This document shows, one piece after another, positions 32,007-40,802 of a DNA stretch of 53,641 nt. The stretch comes from Anaerolinea sp. (GTDB lineage: Bacteria; Chloroflexota; Anaerolineae; Anaerolineales; Villigracilaceae), in the NCBI GenBank assembly GCA_020047815.1, contig JAIFNG010000189.1, positions 1 to 53,641 on the forward strand. Direction: 5' to 3'. The notes under the pieces were generated by a model. That model worked only from the letters and a program-made list of their open reading frames with translations, was not told where the DNA came from and searched no databases. A program made the translations under genes and the position numbers. Each line of letters begins with the position of its first letter. Within the stretch, counting starts at the first letter, position 1.

Positions 32007-33602
32007 CTAAAAAGTTTTCAACAATTCCTCTGCCTGACGTTGTAAATGGAGTATATCCGTCAAACTGGAAACTTTTTTGAAATCAGCTTTCGCGTTGTCG
32101 GATTCTTTCAGGGCAAGGTGGGATTTTCCACGCCCTAAAAACAAACCCGCTTCCTTTGGCATGAGTTCAATGGCGCGAGTGTAATCAGCAATGGCTTTCA
32201 CATGCTCATTGTTCACGCGATAAGCATCCGCGCGACCTTGATAGGCGTACCCGGAACGTGGCTGTCTCAAAAGAACATGCGTATAAAAATCTTCAGCCCA
32301 ATCGAGACAATCTTCATAAATCATCAGATTTACTTCAGCCATAACCAATGCTTCTTTTTCAGAGACTCGCAGGGCGGCAGCCTGATCTTTGTGCGCCAAA
32401 TCCAGTCTTCCAAGTTTAAAATGAACAATCGAACGCTCAAGGTAAAACAACCAGGTCTGCGGTGAAAGTGAAATAGCTTTATCCAACTCCACCAGCGCGG
32501 ACTGAAATTCTCTTTTGTCCAGCAACACAGAGCCACGGCCAAAGTATGGAACCGCCCAATGCGGTTTAAACGCCTGCGCGCGAGCGAACAGATCAAGGGC
32601 GGCATCAAAATTTTTATCCATGGCATATAACTCACCGCGCAGTTGTAATGCGAGTGGGTTGTGAGGAGTGAGTTTCAAAGCACGTTCCACATCCTGGATA
32701 GCTCTTTCTTTTTGCATGATGTTCAAATAACAAGCGGCGCGCGCCAGATAATGAGCAGGCTGCTGCGGTTCGCGTTCAATTTCCTGAGTGTATTCCTGCA
32801 CGGCGCGCTCGAAATCTTCACGCAAATAATAATAGCCTGAACGTTTGAAAAGATAATTGATCCCCAAATTAAGGCGGCGCAGGAAAGCTAGATTCAATGT
32901 GCCGACTGCAAGACTGATCAACACGCAGGAAGCGAGAAGCAGATAATCGCGGGTAATAATGGCATATGCGGCAAGCACCAGCAACATGGGGACGCTGACC
33001 AGCAGGGTAATCCAATCGGCATTGGACCTGCCAAAAATCATTTCCACCACAGAATGCATCATGTTGCCGCCATCGAGTGGGTAGATTGGAAGGAGGTTGA
33101 AAACAACGAGAACCATGTTCGCCAGCGCAAGTGAAAAAGACAGATTGGCGAGGGTTTGCCCCCACACAAATAATTCCGGATTACGTTCAAATGGAAGAAA
33201 CCAGAAAAAAAGCAGGATGTAGGCCACGATAAAGAAAAATCCCAATAACATGTTTACCAGCGGCCCTGCTGAAAAAATGGCAAGTTCGTGCGCAGGCTTT
33301 CCAGAAGGGTGCCTGAAACTAGTAAACCCGCCCAAAAGCCAGATGACGATGCTCTTCACTTCCACCCCCACCAGTTGGGCGGCAAAAGCGTGACCGAGTT
33401 CATGCAGAAGAACGCTTGAGATCAAGCCGAGCAGCCACAAGGATGCGCCCGCCGCTTCCCTGAAGTTGTTCGGGCGAAAAAGGAGATACGCAATCGGGAT
33501 GCTGAGCAACATGGAAAAGTGAAAACGAATATCCACGCCGCGAATGCGGGCAAGGCGGAGGGATGAGGAGAGAAGTTTCATAGGGGAGGATGAAGACTTC
33601 AT
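32007..33602 (-). CDS. Site-2-protease family (M50) metalloprotease with TPR domain
   Basis: A 531-residue membrane protein. Residues 1-230 are an M50 site-2 protease: H67-E-L-G-H71 in SVLLHELGHAFAAQ and the third zinc ligand in LLPIYPLDGGNMM, among five or six helices. Residues 265-530 are TPR units (for example YFGRGSVLLDKREFQSALVE and AYQGRADAYRVNNEHVKAIA). S2P enzymes cleave transmembrane segments in regulated signalling; the TPR part may bind the substrate or a partner. The start may be the internal ATG at 33581. It begins 10 nt after the rnhA stop. Confidence 0.87.
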   Translation of the reverse strand: MKSSSSPMKLLSSSLRLARIRGVDIRFHFSMLLSIPIAYLLFRPNNFREAAGASLWLLGLISSVLLHELGHAFAAQLVGVEVKSIVIWLLGGFTSFRHPSGKPAHELAIFSAGPLVNMLLGFFFIVAYILLFFWFLPFERNPELFVWGQTLANLSFSLALANMVLVVFNLLPIYPLDGGNMMHSVVEMIFGRSNADWITLLVSVPMLLVLAAYAIITRDYLLLASCVLISLAVGTLNLAFLRRLNLGINYLFKRSGYYYLREDFERAVQEYTQEIEREPQQPAHYLARAACYLNIMQKERAIQDVERALKLTPHNPLALQLRGELYAMDKNFDAALDLFARAQAFKPHWAVPYFGRGSVLLDKREFQSALVELDKAISLSPQTWLFYLERSIVHFKLGRLDLAHKDQAAALRVSEKEALVMAEVNLMIYEDCLDWAEDFYTHVLLRQPRSGYAYQGRADAYRVNNEHVKAIADYTRAIELMPKEAGLFLGRGKSHLALKESDNAKADFKKVSSLTDILHLQRQAEELLKTF

Positions 33603-33612
33603 CCTTTAAAGA

Positions 33613-34236
33613 TCACTTTCTTCCAAAATCGGCAGGATTCTCACCCCACAGGTTTGTATCCCACTTAAGAATTTTATCTTCCGGCAGTTCATTCTCTGCC
33701 AGCCAATTCTCTGCGCTATGGATGAGGGCGAAGAGCAGGGCATTTTTGGGAGAATGCTTGAGGTTTGTTTTGCAAATACCGTTCATTACCCAGGAGATGG
33801 CATTCTCTGAATCGGAATAAATTGTCGTGTGCGAGTTGTGTTTGAATTGCCAGGTCAGCCCGTGGACAATGGCAAGAAACTCCCCCACATTATTGGTCCC
33901 CTGTTCGTAGGGACCTGCGTGAAAAATTTGTTCACCGGTTTCTGTGATAACGCCGCGATATTCCAATCTGCCAGGAGAGCCGCTGCAGGCCGCATCAACG
34001 CAAATGGATGGTAGGATCGGTTGTGTGCTGGACATCCTCCATTTCCCATGTGAAGAGGGCTTTCCTTTGTAATCATCGTACCTGGCAAGAAAAGCGGCTT
34101 CCGCTTCTTTACTGCCATCAAAGGCTTTATATTGCGCGTCAACAAAGCCCTTCACTTGTTTATCACACTCCGCCCACGATGTGAAAATGCCTGTTTTGCG
34201 TCCCTTCCAAACGACGTAGTATTTTTGCTTATTCAC
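33613..34236 (-). CDS. rnhA: Ribonuclease H with N-terminal viroplasmin-type RNA-binding domain
   Basis: A 207-residue RNase H. Residues 3-50 form the caulimovirus-viroplasmin/RNase H1 N-terminal domain (YYVVWKGRKTGIFTSWAECD), which binds RNA/DNA hybrids. The catalytic domain follows, with acidic residues in SICVDAACSG, NNVGEFLAIVHGL, IYSDSENAISW and ENPADFGRK. It removes RNA from hybrids such as R-loops and primers. The start is GTG at 34236, with TAAAAT (34243-34248) 6 nt upstream, indicating a leaderless GTG-initiated message. The M50 protease gene follows. Confidence 0.88.
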   Translation of the reverse strand: MNKQKYYVVWKGRKTGIFTSWAECDKQVKGFVDAQYKAFDGSKEAEAAFLARYDDYKGKPSSHGKWRMSSTQPILPSICVDAACSGSPGRLEYRGVITETGEQIFHAGPYEQGTNNVGEFLAIVHGLTWQFKHNSHTTIYSDSENAISWVMNGICKTNLKHSPKNALLFALIHSAENWLAENELPEDKILKWDTNLWGENPADFGRK

Positions 34237-34270
34237 AGTTCAATTTTAGCATAACAAAAGCGGGGTCACA

Positions 34271-34316
34271 TTTTATCCATGACCCTGGCATCATTGAACT
34301 TTGGTCATGGATAAAA
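34271..34316. repeat. 14-bp inverted repeat across the lipoprotein stop codon
   Basis: TTTTATCCATGACC (34271-34284) and GGTCATGGATAAAA (34303-34316) are perfect inverted copies with an 18-nt loop. The right arm codes for the last residues of the lipoprotein and the stop codon is in the loop. There is no clear T run on the minus strand, so it is a terminator-like or mRNA-stabilising hairpin at best. Confidence 0.6.
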
Positions 34317-35340
34317 CCGCTTGCAGGTTTCGCATGACCGCATCTCGATTGAATTCGACCACAGTGCCCGGTGTATAGTTGCTGACGTTGGTGAAGTGGA
34401 TATAGTAAATCACTTCATGACAGGCACTTTTATGAACCGTACGATAGATTTCCTGCTGATAGTAGTTGCCCGCGCCTGCGCCCTCTACTGTTGTGTGGAC
34501 AAAGGTTAGTCCGTTTATGACTTCCTCACCAACAGGGTTTTCAGGTCCGCCGTCACCATTTTGATTTGGATCCGTACAAGTGGCAACGACCTGCGCATCT
34601 GGCGTGGAGCTTACCATGAAATAAACTTCGCTCAGATTGGTTTTCTCATAGAGTTCGGATTCAATTAACTGGAGAGCCAACACAGGATCTGTTTTGTAAT
34701 TACCGGGAACAGGCTGTGCCGGAGCAAAGGAATCGGGATACGTTAAGGAAAGACCTGTCGCGGAATTGAATTGAAAATATTGGAAACCCATCCCAGGCGG
34801 GTTGATGCCCACCCGCATCACAAACTGGGACACATCTCCATCGGGAGTAAGCGTTAGGAAATAATCCTGAGAGGCGGGCAGTTCTCCGCGCCAGAACAGA
34901 CATTGTTCATCACCCGACAGAGGGCAAAGAACGTTGCCATCCTGACCTTTGATCAGCATTGAGATTGTCCCCTGAGCAGGTGCTTGTGGCAATACCGAAA
35001 TCGACATCACCTGTCCCTTCATAGCGTTGAGAGAGTATGTTTTACTCAAACCAGCGGGGATCTTGTCGGTTATGTCGGTATATGTTCCGTTTGCGGCGAA
35101 ACGAATTTCATTTGGCTGATCAGGCAATGCCGCGACTGGTGTAAAAGTCGGTAGACTTTCAGTCGGCACAACGGTGGGAGGAACTGCCGTAAGCGTGGGA
35201 ATCGGAGTGAAAACCACAGTCGGAACGAGTTGAACAGGCTGGGGAGACTCAGTGGCACTTTCCGCAGCAAGCGGCAAGGCAGGCGCAGTGCAGGCTGTGA
35301 AGAATGCAATCAAAAACAGGAGGGACAGTTTTTTTTTCAT
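34291..35340 (-). CDS. Lipoprotein of unknown function
   Basis: A 349-residue exported protein with signal peptide and lipobox (LIAFFTACTAP), a Thr/Pro/Val-rich linker of about 70 residues and a folded region from about residue 85 (LPDQPNEIRFAANGTYTDIT). The first folded part resembles a pre-peptidase-like beta-sandwich (LPASQDYFLTLTPDGDVSQF). The second part, ending QEIYRTVHKSACHEVIYYIH, is of a kind seen in hypothetical Anaerolineae lipoproteins. I do not recognise a catalytic motif. It is a single gene between rnhA and the thiolase gene. Confidence 0.7.
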   Translation of the reverse strand: MKKKLSLLFLIAFFTACTAPALPLAAESATESPQPVQLVPTVVFTPIPTLTAVPPTVVPTESLPTFTPVAALPDQPNEIRFAANGTYTDITDKIPAGLSKTYSLNAMKGQVMSISVLPQAPAQGTISMLIKGQDGNVLCPLSGDEQCLFWRGELPASQDYFLTLTPDGDVSQFVMRVGINPPGMGFQYFQFNSATGLSLTYPDSFAPAQPVPGNYKTDPVLALQLIESELYEKTNLSEVYFMVSSTPDAQVVATCTDPNQNGDGGPENPVGEEVINGLTFVHTTVEGAGAGNYYQQEIYRTVHKSACHEVIYYIHFTNVSNYTPGTVVEFNRDAVMRNLQAVLSMTKVQ

Positions 35341-35406
35341 TCGATCTCCGAAGCAATATTATCAAATTTTGATGGTAAGTCTAATTCTTGGCTGCCTGGC
35401 CAACCA

Positions 35407-36618
35407 CTATCCTAAATATTCGATCACTGTTGCTTCACCCTGACCAACGCCCACGCAAAGAGTCGCCACACCGTATTTGACATTGCCACGAATCATCATC
35501 TCGTGTACCAAAGTCGTCAAAATGCGTGCGCCCGAACACCCTAGCGGATGCCCAATGGCAATGGCTCCGCCGTTGACGTTGACCAGTTCCGGGTCGATCT
35601 CAAGGCCTTCGATCACTGCAAGGGATTGAATGGCAAAGGCCTCGTTTAACTCCATCAATCCAATATCTTTCATTTGCAAACCAGCACGCGCAAGCGCTTT
35701 CTTCGTAGCAGTGATGGGGCCATAGCCCATTACCCGGGGAGGCACACCCGCCGAAGCAGAGGTAACAACTCGCGCAATTGGCTTCAGATTCAGTGTATTG
35801 GCTTTTTCTTCGCTCATGATCAACAGCGCAGCGGCGCCATCATTTAACCCCGATGAATTGCCAGCGGTAACTGTACCGCCTTCCTTGGCAAAAGCAGGTT
35901 TGAGTTTGGCAAGCGATTCCATCGTCGTATCACGGCGCGGACGTTCGTCCATCTCCACGAGTTTGGGGTCCCCTTTCTTTTGCGGAATGGCAACTGGCAC
36001 AATCTCCCGTCTGAACCTGCCTGAATCAATCGCAGCAATTGCCAATTGATGCGATCGAACGGCAAAGGCGTCCTGCTTTTCACGAGTGATATGCGGATGT
36101 TCCTTCGCTATATTTTCAGCAGTCTCGCCCATTGAATCTGTACCATACATTTCCTTCATTTTTGGATTCGGATATCGCCAACCGAGAGCTGTGTCATACG
36201 CTGTAATATTTCCAAATGAATATCCGCTTTCAGATTTGGGAAGTGAATATGGTGCACGACTCATGGATTCAACTCCGCCTGCAATATATATGTCCCCATC
36301 CCCCGCCTTGATCGCACGCGCAGCCATATTAACCGCATTCAAACCCGAAGCGCAGAGCCGGTTCACGGTCACGCCACCCACCTCAGGAGGCAGGCCAGAG
36401 AGCAAAACTGCCATGCGTGCCACATTGCGATTATCCTCCCCTGCCTGATTCGCACATCCAAAAAACACCTCCTCTACAAGACCAGTGTCAAATGGATTGC
36501 GTCCAAGTATGGTTTTAATGACATGCGCCGCCATGTCGTCGGGGCGGACAGAAGCAAGGGCGCCACCCAACGCGCCAACAGGTGTGCGGATTGCATCAAC
36601 GATGACAGGATTTTTCAT
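35407..36618 (-). CDS. Acetyl-CoA C-acyltransferase (thiolase)
   Basis: A 403-residue thiolase with all catalytic residues: the acylated Cys89 in [29 protein letters not shown], the His near 357 in [18 protein letters not shown] and Cys388 in [16 protein letters not shown]. It condenses or cleaves acyl-CoAs; degradative 3-ketoacyl-CoA thiolase, acetoacetyl-CoA thiolase and beta-ketoadipyl-CoA thiolase cannot be told apart here. No beta-oxidation genes are adjacent. It is monocistronic. Confidence 0.92.
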   Translation of the reverse strand: MKNPVIVDAIRTPVGALGGALASVRPDDMAAHVIKTILGRNPFDTGLVEEVFFGCANQAGEDNRNVARMAVLLSGLPPEVGGVTVNRLCASGLNAVNMAARAIKAGDGDIYIAGGVESMSRAPYSLPKSESGYSFGNITAYDTALGWRYPNPKMKEMYGTDSMGETAENIAKEHPHITREKQDAFAVRSHQLAIAAIDSGRFRREIVPVAIPQKKGDPKLVEMDERPRRDTTMESLAKLKPAFAKEGGTVTAGNSSGLNDGAAALLIMSEEKANTLNLKPIARVVTSASAGVPPRVMGYGPITATKKALARAGLQMKDIGLMELNEAFAIQSLAVIEGLEIDPELVNVNGGAIAIGHPLGCSGARILTTLVHEMMIRGNVKYGVATLCVGVGQGEATVIEYLG

Positions 36619-36796
36619 TTTGCTTCTCCAATTTTGAAATTCTTTTGTCCATCATACATACCCTTGTAAAAAGACTCAAAAAAACCATTTAAATAAAGTC
36701 CAATACAACAAAAAAATCAGGACTTGTTTTTCAGGCTGGTATGTACAAAAGTGAAATTCTTTTTGAATTTTACCACCGCAAAATTTTTCCTCTCCC

Positions 36797-36838
36797 TTGA
36801 CAAAGCTAAATAGATAAAATATAGTATCAATACTATAT
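36797..36838 (+). promoter_or_regulatory. PadR-gene promoter with palindromic operator
   Basis: A textbook promoter, TTGACA (36797-36802), 17 nt, TATAGT (36820-36825), has its -10 inside a perfect palindrome: ATATAGTAT (36819-36827), CA, ATACTATAT (36830-36838). PadR proteins bind sites of the ATAC/GTAT type, so self-repression of the PadR/CPBP operon is likely. A further ACACTATACTAC half-site-like stretch follows at 36845. Confidence 0.82.
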
Positions 36839-36865
36839 GACTAACACTATACTACAAGGAGAATT

Positions 36866-37438
36866 ATGTCCTTAAAACACGCCATCCTCGGATTCCTATC
36901 CTACAAGTCCCTCTCAGGGTATGACTTAAAAAAAGCCTTCGACAAATCGGTACGACATTTTTGGAGCGCCAACCAGAGCCAGATATATCGTACCCTCGCG
37001 CAAATGACGGATGAAGGATTGGTCGAAAGAGAGGTTGTCGAGCGCGAGGAGCGGCTCGATATGAAAATCTATTCCATTACCAATACGGGGCGCTCCGAAC
37101 TACATAATTGGCTAACTACTCCCCTGCCCGAAAGGGAAACCCGAGAACCATTTCTCATACAGATTTTCTTTGGCGGCACACTATCCGATGAGGAATTGCT
37201 TAAACTATTACATCACGAAAGTAAATCTGCAAAAGAAAACCTGCTCGCCTATCATGCCATCTATCAGGCCACCACCGCACCGCGCGTCGGCGAAAGCAGC
37301 ACCGATGCGCGTTCATTCTTTTTCAGCCTGCTCACTCTTGAGTATGGAATGGAGAGCAATCGTGCGCTGCTAAAATGGTTGAATTCCGCCATTGAACGGA
37401 TCGAAGTTAAAAACTACTCGCCAAAGGCTCTCAAATGA
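36866..37438 (+). CDS. PadR-family transcriptional regulator
   Basis: A 190-residue PadR regulator. The winged helix begins LKHAILGFLSYKSLSGYDLK and continues to SQIYRTLAQMTDEGLVEREV and YSITNTGRSELHNWL, then a C-terminal dimerisation domain (Vir_C-like) with a long helix. AAGGAG precedes the ATG. It overlaps the CPBP protease gene by 4 nt (ATGA), so it probably represses itself and that gene through the palindrome at -10. Confidence 0.93.
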   Translation: MSLKHAILGFLSYKSLSGYDLKKAFDKSVRHFWSANQSQIYRTLAQMTDEGLVEREVVEREERLDMKIYSITNTGRSELHNWLTTPLPERETREPFLIQIFFGGTLSDEELLKLLHHESKSAKENLLAYHAIYQATTAPRVGESSTDARSFFFSLLTLEYGMESNRALLKWLNSAIERIEVKNYSPKALK

Positions 37439-38277
37439 ACAAAAACATTCGCAACATCATCATTTTTTCACTTATCACCGTCGGCGGTGGCTGGCTTGGC
37501 ATCTGGCTCAACCAAGTCACGGGCAACACGCAACCACCCCTGCAAAGCTTGGGGGCGTTGGTCTGGCTGATGTCTCCAGCACTTTCTGGATTTTTACTGC
37601 GGGCTATAGCAGGGGATGGATGGAAGGATTCTGGCTTTGGACTAAACCTGCTATCAGGTTGGAAGTGGTATCTGGCGGCGATTCTGGTCTATCCGCTCGC
37701 CGCATTGATAACTTTTGGCATGGCAACCCTCTTCGGCTTTGTCTCAGTTGATGGGTTTGCAACACAAGGCATCAACGCATACCTTTCGATCGCGGGCACG
37801 ATGTTCCTCGGCTCCCTGATAAAAAACTTCTTCGAAGAATTTGCCTGGCGCAGTTACCTGACGCCACGTCTTGATGCAGCTAAGATTCACCCTATTCTGA
37901 ATCATCTCATTACAGGTATATTGTGGTGGTCGTGGCATTTGCCCTATTATTATTATTTCCTTGATCGCGCTATTTTGGAAAGCGCCCTTACCACCAGCAT
38001 CTCAGTTTTTCTTGCCATCGGGTTCTTTGTCATGTTCCCCACTGCCATTCTTTTTGGCGAACTACGTCTCATCAGCAAGTCCACCTGGACGGTTTTTCTA
38101 TTGCACAACGTCATCAACGGCTTAAGTATGCCGCTCATTATGAATGGCTTTATCAAGGTCAACGGAACGATGGGCGTGATCTTCACCCCGACCAACGAAG
38201 GAATTATCACATCCATTCTCATGGGCGCAGCAGGACTGTACCTCTATCAGCGTAGAATGAAACAAAACGAAATCTAA
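37435..38277 (+). CDS. CPBP (Abi) family intramembrane glutamic endopeptidase
   Basis: A 280-residue polytopic membrane protein of the CPBP/Rce1 family. The motif 1 EEFAWRSYLTPRL, the motif 2 histidine in WWSWHLPYYYYF and the HNVINGL motif (third and fourth zinc-like ligands) are all present. Members act as CAAX-type proteases or in bacteriocin self-immunity. With a PadR regulator it may respond to an antimicrobial compound, but this is inference. Confidence 0.9.
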   Translation: MNKNIRNIIIFSLITVGGGWLGIWLNQVTGNTQPPLQSLGALVWLMSPALSGFLLRAIAGDGWKDSGFGLNLLSGWKWYLAAILVYPLAALITFGMATLFGFVSVDGFATQGINAYLSIAGTMFLGSLIKNFFEEFAWRSYLTPRLDAAKIHPILNHLITGILWWSWHLPYYYYFLDRAILESALTTSISVFLAIGFFVMFPTAILFGELRLISKSTWTVFLLHNVINGLSMPLIMNGFIKVNGTMGVIFTPTNEGIITSILMGAAGLYLYQRRMKQNEI

Positions 38278-38305
38278 AGAATTAATTGAATGCAATAGGA
38301 GCGTG

Positions 38306-39577
38306 ATGAAGCTGTCCGCCTTTTTCACCCATAGTCTGCACGACCCACGAATTACGCGGATTTTATCTGCCGCCCTCGCTGCTGTTGACCCGGGGGAAGC
38401 AGTTCAACGCTACCTGAAAAATCATCCCCTGCCCCCCGCACGGCGCATATTTGCTTTTGGGTTGGGAAAAGCATCTGTCCCGATGACTTCGGCACTCTCA
38501 CAGCTAATCCATCTGACCGATAGCCTAATCGTTACCAAACATGCATCGCCTATAGAGATTCAGCCTATCACCGTGCTTATTGGTGGACACCCCGTTCCAA
38601 ACAATGACTCTCTACAAGCGGGCAAAGCAGCCCTGGACTTTTTCTCCGCGTTAGACAAAGACGACCTGCTGGTCTGCCTGCTTTCTGGAGGCGGCTCGGC
38701 GCTGATGACTTGCCCACATGTTTCGCTCGAAGACTTGCAAGCCCTCACCCGTTCCCTTCTGGCGTGCGGCGCACGCATTGACGAGATCAACACCCTGCGC
38801 CGACATCTTGACCGAGTCAAGGGCGGCGGGCTGGCGAAAGCCACAAAGGCGCGCGTGCTAAGTCTCATCCTTTCAGATGTGGTGGGAAACCCGCTCGAAG
38901 CAATTGCCTCAGGTCCCACTGCCCCAGACCCATCCACCAAAACTGATGCGTTGCGGGTGCTGAAACATTATGGCTTAATAAACAACGTCCCTGCAAGCAT
39001 CCTTCAGGCATTGGAAAATACTCCTGAAACCCCCAAAGCAGGCGACAGGATGTTTGCCCGTGTGGAGAACGTGCTGGTGGGTAGTAATGCGCTTGCAGCT
39101 CAGGCAGCTCTGAATCAGGCAAAGTCAGAAGGTTTTTCGGTTGAATTTTTGGGTGATGACTGGCAAGGCGAAGCTCGCGAAACGGCAAAAGCTCTGTGTG
39201 GGCTCCTGAAAAAACATGCCCCCGATAAAAAACCGCTTTGCCTGGTTGCTGGCGGTGAAACGACCGTGACCCTGCAAGGTGGCGGCAAAGGTGGCCGTAA
39301 CCTCGAGTTGGCATTGTCAGCGGTCAGCGAACTGGCGGGTCAGGAAGATCTGATGCTTATTACGCTTGCCACCGACGGCGAAGACGGTCCGACTGATGCA
39401 GCTGGAGCGGTGGTCACAGGCACTACAGATCAGCGAGCGCTATCCATGGGGTTGGATGTGAAGCAGTATTTGTCATGCAATGATTCATATACTTTTTTCA
39501 CAACCTTAAACGATGCACTCAAAATCGGTCCCACAGGAACAAATGTCAATGACCTAACTTTTCTTTTCAAACTATAA
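38306..39577 (+). CDS. Glycerate 2-kinase (DUF4147/MOFRL type)
   Basis: A protein of about 423 residues with the DUF4147 N-terminal domain (FAFGLGKASVPMTSALSQL, HPVPNNDSLQAGKAALDFFS, LVCLLSGGGSALM) and the C-terminal MOFRL domain (AGGETTVTLQGGGKGGRNLE, TDGEDGPTDAAGAVV). This is the GckA/TtuD type, phosphorylating D-glycerate, usually to 2-phosphoglycerate. GTG 38303 is possible, but ATG 38306 has better spacing (4 nt) from AGGAG. No glyoxylate pathway genes are adjacent. Confidence 0.92.
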   Translation: MKLSAFFTHSLHDPRITRILSAALAAVDPGEAVQRYLKNHPLPPARRIFAFGLGKASVPMTSALSQLIHLTDSLIVTKHASPIEIQPITVLIGGHPVPNNDSLQAGKAALDFFSALDKDDLLVCLLSGGGSALMTCPHVSLEDLQALTRSLLACGARIDEINTLRRHLDRVKGGGLAKATKARVLSLILSDVVGNPLEAIASGPTAPDPSTKTDALRVLKHYGLINNVPASILQALENTPETPKAGDRMFARVENVLVGSNALAAQAALNQAKSEGFSVEFLGDDWQGEARETAKALCGLLKKHAPDKKPLCLVAGGETTVTLQGGGKGGRNLELALSAVSELAGQEDLMLITLATDGEDGPTDAAGAVVTGTTDQRALSMGLDVKQYLSCNDSYTFFTTLNDALKIGPTGTNVNDLTFLFKL

Positions 39578-39988
39578 CTCAAACCCAAAGTCAGCGAGAC
39601 AAATGGCATAGATCAAATACTTGGCGCACCGATAATAATAGTGAGCAGTTGGTTCAAAAATTGATAAAACAAAATCAAGGCAGGCTTATACAATCTGCCC
39701 TTCCAAATTGTCATTTCCCTTTGGCATTATCCCCATGGGCAGATGAAATAGATCAATCTGCCCATGGGGATGAATATGAACAAGCAAAATCGCAGCATAA
39801 CATTCAAACCGCAATAGAGATCGATAAAAATTAGCAGCGATTGGAGGCTGACATAATCTTGATGGGAAGAAAACTTGACCCTGTACCTAGATAAGATTTT
39901 ATACTACAGTCTTCTTAAATTTTGTGCCAGTCTCTCAAATGGCTCAAGTATTTATCCGGATCATCACAATAAACAAAGGAGAACTGCA
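39578..39988. other. 411-bp non-coding stretch
   Basis: No convincing gene. It contains GGCAGG and CCTGCC-like dyads around 39680-39705 that could end the glycerate kinase transcript and a very strong hairpin at 39729-39771. A 61-codon reading frame at 39649-39834 has no start signal and unnatural composition. Confidence 0.6.
39729..39771. repeat. 16-bp perfect inverted repeat
   Basis: ATCCCCATGGGCAGAT (39729-39744) and ATCTGCCCATGGGGAT (39756-39771) are perfect inverted copies with an 11-nt loop. There is no T run on either side. It could be a protein-binding site, a processed RNA hairpin or a mobile-element remnant. Confidence 0.75.
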
Positions 39989-40213
39989 ATGGTTAAGATC
40001 GTACTTAAAATTATTTCAATGATCTTCATCGGGCTTGTTTCTGGCATACCCGGTCTGGTTATTGGCGCACTCATCGGCGGAAATTTTGCCGAGCAATTCA
40101 CTTTCAATGGGGTGCGGGGTTATGAAGCCTCAGGTCAAATTGGCTTTATCCTTGGCGTAATGGTTGGTTTAATCTCTGGCTGGTGGTTTCTATTTAAAAG
40201 AAAAAAAGGATGA
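39989..40213 (+). CDS. Small two-helix membrane protein
   Basis: A 74-residue protein starting MVKIVLKIISMIFIG with two hydrophobic, glycine-rich helices (LVSGIPGLVIGALIGG and IGFILGVMVGLISGWWFLF) and a basic end (KRKKG). The frame is open further upstream, but AAAGGAG at 39976-39982 precisely precedes the ATG at 39989. No family recognised; a GlsB/YeaQ-like or holin-like small protein cannot be excluded. Confidence 0.65.
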   Translation: MVKIVLKIISMIFIGLVSGIPGLVIGALIGGNFAEQFTFNGVRGYEASGQIGFILGVMVGLISGWWFLFKRKKG

Positions 40214-40802
40214 CCTGCGCCATGAAAACAAGGCATGGGGGAAGTACTTCACAAAAAAATCCCTCCTGTGCCGGGTGGGGTTCTGGATAATTGTGAAAAA
40301 GGTCTCCCTTCAACAAAAATCAGGCTGTACGTCGCAGCACTCCTGATCAACTGAGCGGTCATGCCAAGTATGTGTGTGCGGGTATTTGGGTGTTTGGGAA
40401 ATCCCAATATTGGTTCGCCTCCAATGAAAGGCATCTCAATTTCAAAACAGCGACAGTATAGACTGCAATACAATTATTGGGGGGAGGTCCCTTACCACCC
40501 TTTTTGCGAGAGCGCCAATTGAACCATTTCGACAGGAGTAAAACTAAAAAATAAGACGTTTCTTGTGAACGCCTTCTCCATTAATTGAAAAGACCTGGTC
40601 TATTAATCCAAAATCCTGGATGGGGATGCTGCAATTGCGCTGAAATTATCCTCCAACTGATCGGAGGATGAAAGGAGGATTATCCCCCACACATTGTTTT
40701 TCGCCGTTATTAGTAATAGCGATGATCTAACAGGTATAAACACTGCCATTCAAAATAATCCTTTTCTCGTGCTACTCATACGATAATGTGTGTAACATTT
40801 GG
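40214..40802. other. 589-bp stretch without a recognisable gene
   Basis: No supported coding region. An ORF at 40249-40473 on the minus strand has no start signal or family match that I can see. A GGAGGAT-type direct and inverted repeat (around 40650-40685) is the only clear structure. It may be decayed sequence at the end of the aromatic operon. Confidence 0.5.

Noticed and set aside
33587..33605. AGGATGAAG/CTTCATCCT palindrome between rnhA and the M50 protease
   Set aside because: It overlaps coding sequence and start codons, has no T run and can arise from the Met-Lys-Ser codons; no function inferred.
39649..39834. 61-codon ORF on the plus strand
   Set aside because: It runs through the strong hairpin at 39729-39771, lacks a ribosome-binding site and has no protein-like pattern.
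40249..40473. 74-codon ORF on the minus strand
   Set aside because: No start signal, odd composition and no recognisable motif; probably chance.
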